Position numbers and translations under genes: made by a program
Notes under the pieces: model-generated
Told to the model about the DNA's origin: nothing
Seen by the model: the letters and a program-made list of their open reading frames with translations, nothing else
The model's database searches: none
Origin: an uncultured Lachnospiraceae bacterium
GTDB taxonomy: Bacteria; Bacillota; Clostridia; Lachnospirales; Lachnospiraceae
DNA: 64,000 nt
Reading direction: 5' to 3'
NCBI GenBank assembly: GCA_947632515.1
Contig: CANRPO010000013.1
Location: 1 to 64,000 of the forward strand
Part shown: positions 17,017 through 25,254 of the stretch, one piece after another
Layout of the letters: every line of letters begins with the position of its first letter
How positions within the stretch are numbered: position 1 is the first letter of the stretch

Positions 17017-18726
17017 ATGGCAACTCCCATTATTTCTTTTCAGGATTACGGTTTTCAATATATGGCGCAGGCGAAACCGACGCTGTACAACATCAATCTG
17101 GACATCTATCCGGGCGAGAAGGTGCTTATCGCGGGCACGTCTGGCAGCGGTAAGAGCACCATCGGCAACTGCATCAACGGGCTGATCCCTTTCGCCTATC
17201 CGGGGCAGAAGACGGGAAAACTTCTGGTGGGAGGCAGAGAGCCGGACAAGAGCAGTATCTTTGAGATGAGCCATACGGTGGGCACGGTGCTGCAGGACAC
17301 GGACGGGCAGTTTATCGGGCTGACGGTGGGAGAGGATATTGCGTTCGCGCTGGAGAACAACTGTGTGCCGCAGGATGAGATGAAAGAGATCGTGGACCGC
17401 GTGGCGAAACTGGTGGACATCGACCACCATCTGCAGTATGCGCCGCATGAATTGTCCGGCGGGCAGAAACAGAGGGTAAGTCTGGCGGGGGTCATGGTGG
17501 AGGACGTGAAGGCGCTCCTGTTCGACGAGCCGCTTGCGAATCTGGACCCCGCCGCTGGAAGGACGACGATAGAGCTGATCGATACGGTGCATGAGCAGAC
17601 GGGAGCGGCGGTGATCATCATCGAGCACCGTCTGGAAGACGTTCTGTGGCGCAGGATGGACCGCATCGTGCTGATGGACGAGGGAAGGATCATAGCGGAT
17701 GTGCCTGTGGCGAAACTACTGACGGGAGGAGAACTGCCAGCGCACGGCATCAGGGAACCGCTGTACCTGACGGCGCTGAGATATGCGGGCGTAGAGATCG
17801 ACGAGCAGATGCACCCGGAGCATGTGGAGAAACTGCTGCTCACAGAGGAGCAGAAGGAAAAAGTGCGCGGGTGGTATCGGGCGCGTGAGACAGATAGGGC
17901 GCGGGAAGACCGGGGGCAGGAACTTCTCAGGGTCGAGCATCTGGATTTCGGTTATTCGCCGGAGACTCTGACCTTGCAGGATGTAAACTTTACGGTGCAC
18001 AGGGGCGAGATGGTCAGTATCGTCGGGCGAAACGGCGCGGGGAAGAGCACGCTGGCCAAGCTGATCTGCGGATTTGAGAGGCCGCTCTCGGGCGGGATCT
18101 ATATGGAGGGCAGGAATCTTTCGGGGGACACCATCAAGGAGAGGGCGGCTTTCATCGGCTATGTGATGCAGAACCCGAACCAGATGATCTCCAAGCCGAT
18201 GATCTGGGACGAGGTGGAGCTGGCGCTTGTCCAGAGCGGCATGCCGAAGGAGGAGCGGAAGGCGAGGGTGGAGGAGACGCTGCGCATCTGCGGTCTGTAT
18301 CCTTTTCGCAACTGGCCCGTGTCGGCACTGTCCTTCGGACAGAAAAAGCGCGTGACCATCGCCAGCATTCTGGTGCAGAGACCGCAGATTATCATTCTGG
18401 ATGAACCGACGGCGGGGCAGGACTATCGGCACTATACGGAGATCATGGATTTTCTGAAAGAGTTGAACGGACAGGGGTACACGATCCTGATGATCACCCA
18501 CGACATGCATCTGATGCTGGAATATACGCCGCGGGCGATCGTGTTCAGCGAGGGCAGGATGCTGGCGGACACGACGGCTGCGAAGGTGCTCAACGATCCG
18601 GAGCTGGTTCGGGCGGCGAACCTGAAAGAGACAAGTCTGTACACGCTCAGCCTGGCGTGCGGTATCGACGAACCTCAGAAATTTACGGAGCGCTTTATTG
18701 CATATGAGAAGGAGGAGGGACGCTAG
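17017..18726 (+). CDS. ECF transporter ATPase, two fused nucleotide-binding domains
   Basis: A 569-residue protein with two ABC ATPase domains in tandem. The first has Walker A GTSGSGKST (about residue 43), signature LSGGQKQRVSLAG and Walker B LLFDEPLANLD. The second has GRNGAGKST (about 337), LSFGQKKRVTIAS and IILDEPTAGQD. This is the YkoD-like fused form of EcfA1/EcfA2 found in dedicated ECF systems. It powers uptake through the T subunit encoded immediately downstream. An AAGGAGCG site precedes the start. Confidence 0.92.
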   Translation: MATPIISFQDYGFQYMAQAKPTLYNINLDIYPGEKVLIAGTSGSGKSTIGNCINGLIPFAYPGQKTGKLLVGGREPDKSSIFEMSHTVGTVLQDTDGQFIGLTVGEDIAFALENNCVPQDEMKEIVDRVAKLVDIDHHLQYAPHELSGGQKQRVSLAGVMVEDVKALLFDEPLANLDPAAGRTTIELIDTVHEQTGAAVIIIEHRLEDVLWRRMDRIVLMDEGRIIADVPVAKLLTGGELPAHGIREPLYLTALRYAGVEIDEQMHPEHVEKLLLTEEQKEKVRGWYRARETDRAREDRGQELLRVEHLDFGYSPETLTLQDVNFTVHRGEMVSIVGRNGAGKSTLAKLICGFERPLSGGIYMEGRNLSGDTIKERAAFIGYVMQNPNQMISKPMIWDEVELALVQSGMPKEERKARVEETLRICGLYPFRNWPVSALSFGQKKRVTIASILVQRPQIIILDEPTAGQDYRHYTEIMDFLKELNGQGYTILMITHDMHLMLEYTPRAIVFSEGRMLADTTAAKVLNDPELVRAANLKETSLYTLSLACGIDEPQKFTERFIAYEKEEGR

Positions 18727-19572
18727 ATGGCGCGGATCGCGATATTGAGTTATATCAAGCGGGAGAGTTTTGTACACGAGTTGACGGGAAGGGCAAAGCT
18801 GGTCTTTTTCCTCGCATGGAGCGTGGCCTCCATGGTGACCTATGACACGAGAGTGCTGGTCTGCATGCTGCTCTTTAGCTTTGTGATCTTTAAAGTCAGC
18901 CGGATCAGGGTGAAGGACATCAGCTTTGTGCTGGGGCTGGCGGCGGTCTTTCTGCTGATGAACAATCTGTTCGTCTATCTGTTCTCGCCGGAGTACGGCG
19001 TGGGGTTGTATCAGAGCAGAACGGTGCTTTTTACCATTGCAGGACCTTACACTGTCACGCTGCAGCAGTTGTTCTATCACCTGAATATGACGATGAAGGT
19101 GGTCTGTGTCGTGCCTGTGGCGCTTTTGTTTATCGCCTGCACGGATCCCAGCGAGTTTGCGTCCTCGCTGGCCAGCATCGGCGTCAGCTACCGCATCGGC
19201 TACTCGGTCAGTCTGGCGCTGCGCTATATCCCGGACATACAGCGCGAGTACCACAATATCAGCCAGGCGCAGCAGGCGCGGGGGATCGATCTGTCCGGCA
19301 AGGATAAGCTGTTTACGAGAATGAAAAATTCAGTGGCGATCCTGCTGCCTCTGGTGCTGTCAAGTTTAAACAGGATCGAGACGGTCAGCAACGCCATGGA
19401 GCTGCGCGGGTTCGGCAGGAACAGGAAACGGACCTGGTACAATCTGCGGAAAATGCAGAAGAACGACTGGATCGTGACAGCGCTTGCCATTGCGATCCTG
19501 GCGGTCGATCTGATCGTGACATTTTGGGACGGCAGCAGATATTACAATCCTTTTCTGTCCGGGCCATTCTGA
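18727..19572 (+). CDS. ECF transporter transmembrane T component (EcfT/CbiQ family)
   Basis: A 281-residue membrane protein starting at the base after the ATPase stop, behind GGAGGAGGG. It shows the family's N-terminal HELTGRAKLVFFLAWSVAS, several transmembrane segments, and the cytoplasmic coupling helices with the Ala-Arg-Gly motifs QQARGIDL and ELRGFGRNRKRT that contact the ATPases. Together with the two preceding genes it makes a complete ECF importer. Confidence 0.92.
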   Translation: MARIAILSYIKRESFVHELTGRAKLVFFLAWSVASMVTYDTRVLVCMLLFSFVIFKVSRIRVKDISFVLGLAAVFLLMNNLFVYLFSPEYGVGLYQSRTVLFTIAGPYTVTLQQLFYHLNMTMKVVCVVPVALLFIACTDPSEFASSLASIGVSYRIGYSVSLALRYIPDIQREYHNISQAQQARGIDLSGKDKLFTRMKNSVAILLPLVLSSLNRIETVSNAMELRGFGRNRKRTWYNLRKMQKNDWIVTALAIAILAVDLIVTFWDGSRYYNPFLSGPF

Positions 19573-19624
19573 GACGGCGGCAGGTACTGCGGGCTTTTTC
19601 TGTGTAGAGGAGTGAGGACGGGAT

Positions 19625-20545
19625 ATGCGTATACTGGTGATAGGCGGCAGTTATTTTTACGGCAGAGTGTTCGTCATGGAGGCGGCCGGGGAATACGGAG
19701 GGCATGACGTCACGCTCATAAACCGGGGGACATACTCTATGGACCGGTACGGCGTCCGCCAGATCGCGGGCGACAGACATGATGGGCGGACGTTTGCGGG
19801 GCTGGACGGAGATTATGATGCGGTGGTCGATTTCTGCGCCTACAGCGAGGGGGATGTGGAGACGGCGCTTGCGGGGCTCGGCCAAAAGATCGGACAGTAT
19901 GTGCTGATCAGCACGGTGGATGTGTACGAGCGCGGCAGCGGCGTCCTGAAGACGGAGGAACACGCTCTGGAGAAACGGACGTTCGGCGGGGAGGCCGGAG
20001 CCTATATCGCCGGCAAGGTGGCGCTCGAAAAGGAGCTGCAGAGAGCGTGCGGCGAGAGAAAAATCCCCTGCACGATCCTTCGTCCGGCCATTCTCTACGG
20101 CCCCTACAACTATGCGCCGAGAGAGTCCGTTTACATCCGGATGATGCTGCAGAGTCATGCATTGCCGCGCTTTACGGATGCGGACGGCAGATTTCAGTTC
20201 GTCTATGTGAAGGATGCGGCCCGCGCCATCTTACATGCGCTTGGCAATGAGAAGGCGTACGGGCAGGCGTATAATCTGTGTCAGGACGAGATCATGACAT
20301 ACGACAGCTTTTTCGGGGCGCTCAGGGAGGCGGCTGAGCCGGAAGTCAGAGCGGCGCTGCAGGAGATACCGCTTTCTGTGACGCAGGCGCAGGAGAGACA
20401 GATCCCGCTGCCCTTTCCCGCCACGGCGCAGGAGACGGAGCTGTGCGACAATGGGAAGAGCAAACAGGAATTGGGCATGGAGTACATTGACTTTGCGGAA
20501 GGCATCGGCAGGACTTACAGGGCATTTAAACCGATATATATGTAA
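19625..20545 (+). CDS. NAD-dependent epimerase/dehydratase (extended SDR)
   Basis: A 306-residue Rossmann-fold protein. The glycine motif is ILVIGGSYFYG, followed by an AVVDFCAYS strand, the LISTVDVYERG catalytic serine/tyrosine region, YIAGK as the YxxxK pair, and LRPAILYGPYNY. It resembles atypical SDRs that act on nucleotide sugars or related carbohydrates. The substrate is unknown. It ends 30 nt before feoA, so the two may share a transcript. Confidence 0.8.
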   Translation: MRILVIGGSYFYGRVFVMEAAGEYGGHDVTLINRGTYSMDRYGVRQIAGDRHDGRTFAGLDGDYDAVVDFCAYSEGDVETALAGLGQKIGQYVLISTVDVYERGSGVLKTEEHALEKRTFGGEAGAYIAGKVALEKELQRACGERKIPCTILRPAILYGPYNYAPRESVYIRMMLQSHALPRFTDADGRFQFVYVKDAARAILHALGNEKAYGQAYNLCQDEIMTYDSFFGALREAAEPEVRAALQEIPLSVTQAQERQIPLPFPATAQETELCDNGKSKQELGMEYIDFAEGIGRTYRAFKPIYM

Positions 20546-20575
20546 TCTTTCGATCATAGGAGGCAGAGATACGTT

Positions 20576-20797
20576 ATGACATTGGATCAGGTGGCGATCG
20601 GAGAAGAAGTGAAGATCACTAAGGTGGGCGGCGAGGGAGAGCTGCGCTGCCGTCTGCTGGACATGGGGCTGATCCCCGGGACCGTCGTGCGCGTGCAGAA
20701 GGTGGCTCCGATGGGAGACCCGATCGAGATATGGCTGCGGGGGTACGAGCTGACGATCCGCAAGGAGGACGCGGGCAAGATCGAGGTAGCAAAGTAA
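20576..20797 (+). CDS. feoA: Ferrous iron transport protein A
   Basis: A 73-residue SH3-like protein of standard FeoA size with MGLIPGTVVRVQKVAPMGDP and the closing beta-strands LRGYELTIRKEDA. FeoA is a small cytosolic partner of the FeoB iron pump. AGGAGG is upstream and feoB begins 26 nt downstream. I saw no convincing Fur box in the 30-nt gap before it. Confidence 0.93.
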   Translation: MTLDQVAIGEEVKITKVGGEGELRCRLLDMGLIPGTVVRVQKVAPMGDPIEIWLRGYELTIRKEDAGKIEVAK

Positions 20798-20823
20798 ATT
20801 ACAAAACGGAAAAGGGCAGGATC

Positions 20824-22839
20824 ATGATATACGCACTGGTAGGCAATCAAAATTGCGGTAAGACGACACTTTTTAATCAACTGACAGGCTCCAACCAGCA
20901 TGTGGGGAATTTCCCGGGCGTGACGGTGGACTCCAAGACAGGAGAGATACGCGGGGACAAGGGGGACGCCGTGGTGGATCTCCCCGGCATTTACTCTATC
21001 CGCCCGTACACCAACGAGGAGCTTGTGACGCGAAGGTTTATTCTGAAAGAGCGTCCCGACGGCATCATCAATATCGTGGATGCGACGAACATTGAGAGAA
21101 ATTTATATTTGACGCTGCAGCTTTTGGAGATGCACATCCCGATGGTGCTGGCGCTCAACATGATGGACGAGGTGCGCGGTAACGGCGGCACCATCGATAT
21201 TGAGAAGATGGAGGAGGCGCTGGGGATCCCGGTCGTGCCGATCAGCGCGGCGAAGAACGAAGGGATCGAAGATCTGATCCATGCGGTCAAGGAAGTGGCG
21301 TCCCGCCGCATCTATCCCAAGGTGACGGACTTCTGTGAGAAGGGCGCCGTGCACAGATGTATCCATGCGGTCAGCCATCAGGTGGAGGACCACGCGGAGC
21401 GTATCGGCATCTCACCGCGGTTCGCGGCGACCAAGATCGTGGAGGGGGATCGCGACGTTATAGAGAGCCTGCAGCTGTCGGACAACGAGCTGGATCTGAT
21501 GGAACACAGCATCGTGGAGATGGAGAGGGACAGCGGGATGGACCGCAACGCGGCGCTGGCGGATATGCGGTATGACTTTATCGAAAAAGTATGCGGCCGG
21601 GCGGTCATCAAGTGCAGGGAGAGCAGGGAGCACAAGAGAAGTGTGCGCATCGACGCTGTGCTGACCAACAAATATCTGGCGATCCCTTCTTTTCTGGCGA
21701 TCATGTTTCTGGTATTCTGGCTGACCTTCGGGGTGATCGGCACATACTTAAGCGATCTCTTAAGTATGGGGATCGACAGGCTGGCGGCGGTGACGGAACG
21801 CGCCCTTGCCGCCTACGGCATCAACCCGGTGGTGGAGAGTCTGGTGATCGACGGCATTTTCGCGGGCGTGGGGAGCGTGCTGAGTTTTCTGCCGATCATC
21901 GTGGTGCTGTTCTTCTTTCTCTCCATTCTGGAGGATTCGGGCTATATGGCCAGGATCGCCTTTGTGATGGACAGACCCCTCAGAAGGATCGGTCTGTCCG
22001 GCAAGAGTTTCGTCTCCATGCTGATCGGTTTCGGCTGCAGCGTGCCGGCGGTCATGTCCACCAGAACGCTGTCCTCGGAGCGCGACAGGAGAATGACGAT
22101 CATGCTGATTCCCTTTATCAGTTGTTCCGCCAAAATACCGATCTACGCGCTGTTTGCCGCCGCGTTTTTCAGGAAATATCAGGCGCTTGTCATGATAGGG
22201 CTGTACGCGCTCGGCATAGCGGTGGGTATCGTCAGCGCCATGGTCTTACGGAAAACGCTCTTTAGCGGCAAACCGATGCCCTTTGTGATGGAACTGCCGA
22301 ACTACCGTTTCCCGTCGGCCAAGAGCGTGGCCCTTCTGATGTGGGACAAGGCGAAAGACTTCGTGCAGAGAGCCTTTACGGTGATCTTTATCGCAACGCT
22401 CATCATCTGGTTCCTGCAGACCTTCGACACAAGGCTGAACGTGGTGGAAGATTCGGGGAACAGCCTGCTTGCGCTGATCGGCAAGCTGATCGCGCCCCTC
22501 TTCATACCGCTCGGGTTCAACGACTGGAGGGCGGCGACGGCGCTGATCAGCGGTTTCAGCGCGAAGGAGGCGGTGGTCAGCACTCTGAGCGTGCTGACGG
22601 GCGCGGGCATGGCGGATCTGGGAGATGCGCTTGCCGGTATTTTCACGCCCCTCACTGCGGCGAGTTATCTGGTGTTCACGCTCCTGTATACGCCCTGCGT
22701 GGCGGCGGTGGCGACGATCAGGCGGGAGACGGGTTCCGCGTGGAAGACATTGGGGATCGTGTGCATGCAGTGCGGCGTAGCGTGGGTCGCAGCGTGCATC
22801 TTCTATCAGGCGGCGAGCTTGTGCTTGCATTTTCTGTGA
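20824..22839 (+). CDS. feoB: Ferrous iron transport protein B
   Basis: A 671-residue protein: an N-terminal GTPase (G1 GNQNCGKTT, G3 DLPGIYS, G4 NMMD), a helical GDI-like spacer, then Gate/Nucleoside_rec membrane domains with the conserved GFGCSVPAVMSTRTL and SGFSAKEAVVSTLSVL. It imports Fe(II) across the membrane. The ORF track begins at 20731 inside feoA; ATG 20824 gives the canonical MIYALVGNQN start. Confidence 0.95.
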   Translation: MIYALVGNQNCGKTTLFNQLTGSNQHVGNFPGVTVDSKTGEIRGDKGDAVVDLPGIYSIRPYTNEELVTRRFILKERPDGIINIVDATNIERNLYLTLQLLEMHIPMVLALNMMDEVRGNGGTIDIEKMEEALGIPVVPISAAKNEGIEDLIHAVKEVASRRIYPKVTDFCEKGAVHRCIHAVSHQVEDHAERIGISPRFAATKIVEGDRDVIESLQLSDNELDLMEHSIVEMERDSGMDRNAALADMRYDFIEKVCGRAVIKCRESREHKRSVRIDAVLTNKYLAIPSFLAIMFLVFWLTFGVIGTYLSDLLSMGIDRLAAVTERALAAYGINPVVESLVIDGIFAGVGSVLSFLPIIVVLFFFLSILEDSGYMARIAFVMDRPLRRIGLSGKSFVSMLIGFGCSVPAVMSTRTLSSERDRRMTIMLIPFISCSAKIPIYALFAAAFFRKYQALVMIGLYALGIAVGIVSAMVLRKTLFSGKPMPFVMELPNYRFPSAKSVALLMWDKAKDFVQRAFTVIFIATLIIWFLQTFDTRLNVVEDSGNSLLALIGKLIAPLFIPLGFNDWRAATALISGFSAKEAVVSTLSVLTGAGMADLGDALAGIFTPLTAASYLVFTLLYTPCVAAVATIRRETGSAWKTLGIVCMQCGVAWVAACIFYQAASLCLHFL

Positions 22840-22853
22840 AAACGTAGTATGAT
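22825..22853 (+). promoter_or_regulatory. Promoter for the GH13 gene
   Basis: TTGCAT at 22825-22830, a 17-nt spacer, and TATGAT at 22848-22853. The -35 lies inside the 3' end of feoB. The predicted transcript start is near 22860, immediately before the palindrome at 22870. Confidence 0.6.
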
Positions 22854-22869
22854 TACTGCGTAACTGGTA

Positions 22870-22883
22870 GGAAAACGTTTTCC
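22870..22883. promoter_or_regulatory. LacI-family/CcpA-type operator
   Basis: GGAAAACGTTTTCC is a perfect 14-bp palindrome centred on CG, the shape of operators for LacI-family maltose regulators and of cre sites. It lies about 10-20 nt downstream of the predicted transcript start and 40 nt before the GH13 start codon, a position expected to block transcription. No LacI-family gene is in the window. Confidence 0.65.
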
Positions 22884-22923
22884 GATACGGCAGCGCAAGG
22901 GCCGGATCGGGCGGAGGTATCTT

Positions 22924-24684
22924 ATGGATTTTAACGCGGTATATCACAGGGCAAACGACAATTACTGTTATCCGTTGGACGGGGAGCAGCTCGTCATCAA
23001 CATCAAGACAGGTTATGACGTGCGCTATGTCAATCTGGTGCAGGGGGATCCTTTTAAGTCGGGCATTCTGGGCGGCGGCGAGAGCTGGAGCGGCGACTGG
23101 GTCAACATCCCCTTCAAGAAACGGCTGAAAAACCAGCTCTGGTGGACGACGACGATCAGACCGGAATTTAAACGGTTAAAATACTATTTTGAGCTGCAGA
23201 CGGACGACGAGAAGTGGTTTTATTTCGAGGACGGTTTCGTGTCGGAAGAGCAGCTGCAGCTGGCGGGGAGGAGCAGACAGTGTTTTGTGTTCCCGTGGAT
23301 GAATCCGGCGGATATTCCCACGACGCCCGCGTGGGTGAACGAGACGATCTGGTATCAGATCTTCCCGGAGCGGTTCTGCAACGGCGATCCCTCCAACGAT
23401 CCCGAGGGGACGCTGCCGTGGAGAAACAGCGGCCCGGTGACAAACCAGGAGTTTTTCGGCGGGGATCTGCAGGGCATCATCGACAAGCTGGACTATATCA
23501 AAGGGCTGGGGGTATCGGGGCTGTACCTGACGCCGGTCAACGAGGCGCCCTCCTCCCATAAGTACGATACCACCGACTACACGAAGATCGATCCGCATTT
23601 CGGCACGGAGGAGACGATGATCGCGCTTGTACAGGGGGCGCATGACAGAGGGATCCGTGTGATGCTGGACGGTGTCTTCAACCACAGCGGGCCGGACTTC
23701 GCGCCGTGGCTGGATGTGAAGGAGAAAGGGCCGCAGTCGGCATACTGGGACTGGTTCATGGTCAACGAGTGGCCTTTCAGGGAGGACGGCGGCTGCGCTT
23801 GGGCGAAACAGTACTATACATTTGCGTTTTTCGACCGGATGCCGAAGCTGAACACGAACAATCCGAAGGTGCGGGAGTATCTGATCGGCGTGTGCGAAAA
23901 CTGGGTGAAAAACTATGATGTGGACGGGATCAGGCTCGATGTGGCGAACGAGATCTCCCACGCTTTCTGCAAGGAATTGCGCGCGCGCTTAAAAGCGATC
24001 AAGCCGGACCTCTATATTCTGGGCGAGATCTGGCATGACGCCATGCCGTGGCTGAGGGGCGACGAGTTCGACGCGGTCATGAACTATCCGCTGGGGGAGA
24101 GCATCAAGGACTTCTGGATCGACAAGAGCCTGACCAACGAGGATTTCGAGTTTACGATCAACCGCTGCTACACGGGCTATATGCAGCAGACCAACGATGT
24201 GCTGTTCAATCTGCTCGACTCCCACGACACCAAGAGGCTGCGCAGCGAAGTGAAGAATCTGGACGAATATTTTCAGCAGCTGGCGGTGTTGTTTACCATG
24301 CCGGGATCGCCGTGCATCTACTACGGCACGGAGATCGCCATGGAGGGCGGGCACGATCCGGACTGCAGACGCTGTATGCCGTGGGAGGAGATCGAGGAAG
24401 GCGCCTTTGACGAGCGCATCCGGATCGTCAGAAGTCTGCTGCAGCTCAGGCAGAGAGAGCCGCTCCTTCGCAGCAGGAACTTCCATTTCCCGAACAGGAT
24501 CAACAGGCCGCGGGTGATCGAGTTCAACAAGATCGGCTGGCTGGACAACTATGTGGAGGTGATCATCAACTGCGAGGAGGAGGACGTGGAGATCCCGAGA
24601 GAGGGGGAGATCCTGTTCTCAAGGCATTATATTGACGCCACGCTTCTCAGAAACGGCATTCTGATCCGAAAGATCCACGGCTGA
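22924..24684 (+). CDS. GH13 alpha-glycosidase, neopullulanase/cyclomaltodextrinase-like
   Basis: A 586-residue cytosolic enzyme with no signal peptide. Residues 1-125 form a CBM34-like N-terminal beta-sandwich, and a (beta/alpha)8 GH13 domain follows. Conserved regions are MLDGVFNH, GIRLDVANE (nucleophile near D339), ILGEIWHD (acid/base near E368) and LLDSHDT (near D435). It should hydrolyse maltodextrins or cyclodextrins after uptake. The palindromic operator upstream fits maltose or catabolite control. Confidence 0.9.
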   Translation: MDFNAVYHRANDNYCYPLDGEQLVINIKTGYDVRYVNLVQGDPFKSGILGGGESWSGDWVNIPFKKRLKNQLWWTTTIRPEFKRLKYYFELQTDDEKWFYFEDGFVSEEQLQLAGRSRQCFVFPWMNPADIPTTPAWVNETIWYQIFPERFCNGDPSNDPEGTLPWRNSGPVTNQEFFGGDLQGIIDKLDYIKGLGVSGLYLTPVNEAPSSHKYDTTDYTKIDPHFGTEETMIALVQGAHDRGIRVMLDGVFNHSGPDFAPWLDVKEKGPQSAYWDWFMVNEWPFREDGGCAWAKQYYTFAFFDRMPKLNTNNPKVREYLIGVCENWVKNYDVDGIRLDVANEISHAFCKELRARLKAIKPDLYILGEIWHDAMPWLRGDEFDAVMNYPLGESIKDFWIDKSLTNEDFEFTINRCYTGYMQQTNDVLFNLLDSHDTKRLRSEVKNLDEYFQQLAVLFTMPGSPCIYYGTEIAMEGGHDPDCRRCMPWEEIEEGAFDERIRIVRSLLQLRQREPLLRSRNFHFPNRINRPRVIEFNKIGWLDNYVEVIINCEEEDVEIPREGEILFSRHYIDATLLRNGILIRKIHG

Positions 24685-24718
24685 TCTGCGGAGCGGATAG
24701 AATGGCAATAATTTTTCG

Positions 24719-24747
24719 TTGCAAAAATAAGGGATTGCTTTTATACT
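24719..24747 (+). promoter_or_regulatory. Promoter for the HPr-like gene
   Basis: TTGCAA at 24719-24724, a 17-nt spacer, and TATACT at 24742-24747. A roughly 80-nt leader follows before the ATG. Confidence 0.6.
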
Positions 24748-24834
24748 AATGTGGGTGGAATTCCGGAGATGGAAGTGACTGCAGGATGGTCATTCCGGCT
24801 ATGACTGAAAAAGAAGAGGGATGAGGTATGCGGA

Positions 24835-25071
24835 ATGAAAAGTTACTTATTGGATCTGCACTCCATTGAGAGGGTCAAGGGTTTTGTCACCGCGATCATA
24901 GGATTTGACGGATATTTCGATCTGGTGTCCGGCAGATATGTGATCGACGCAAAATCCATCATGGGCATTTTTTCCATGGATCTGTCCAAGAACGTGGAGT
25001 TCAGGATCTTGGAGACGAATGACAGGATCGCGGAGGTGGAAGACGCGATCGCGCCGTATCTGGCACGATAG
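24835..25071 (+). CDS. HPr-like protein lacking the phosphorylatable-histidine motif
   Basis: A 78-residue protein with the HPr fold pattern: YVIDAKSIMGIFSMDLSK corresponds to the HPr region around regulatory Ser46 (KSIMGVMSLG). The GxHARP active-site motif is absent; a lone His at residue 9 sits in LHSIERVK instead. It therefore probably cannot carry PTS phosphate in the normal way and may be a Crh-like regulator or a decoy. It is monocistronic, with its own promoter and terminator, next to a carbohydrate gene. Confidence 0.75.
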   Translation: MKSYLLDLHSIERVKGFVTAIIGFDGYFDLVSGRYVIDAKSIMGIFSMDLSKNVEFRILETNDRIAEVEDAIAPYLAR

Positions 25072-25100
25072 AACGGAATCGCATAGGACACGGACAGAAG

Positions 25101-25138
25101 ACTGCCGGCATATGAGTAAATCGTATGCCGGCAGTTTT
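25101..25138 (+). terminator. Rho-independent terminator after the HPr-like gene
   Basis: ACTGCCGGCATA and TATGCCGGCAGT form a perfect 12-bp stem with an 11-nt loop, followed by a short T-run (the last T of the stem plus TTT). Confidence 0.85.
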
Positions 25139-25174
25139 GAAAACAGGCGGGACGCCGGAGACGTCAGCGCGGCA

Positions 25175-25204
25175 TTTGCGAACCGCGCGATTCTGTGGTA
25201 TGAT
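25175..25204 (+). promoter_or_regulatory. Extended -10 promoter for cardiolipin synthase
   Basis: TGG directly before TATGAT (25199-25204) makes an extended -10. A weak TTTGCG at 25175-25180 could be the -35 at 18 nt. Confidence 0.45.
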
Positions 25205-25254
25205 ATGCTAATAGGTTTCCTGCGGGAAGGGACGTATGGAGACAGAGCATAGGA

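Noticed and set aside
17716-19254. 512-residue minus-strand ORF
   Set aside because: It lies antisense to the ECF ATPase and T-component genes, is rich in His, Arg and Gln as expected for the complement of GC-rich coding DNA, and shows no motif.
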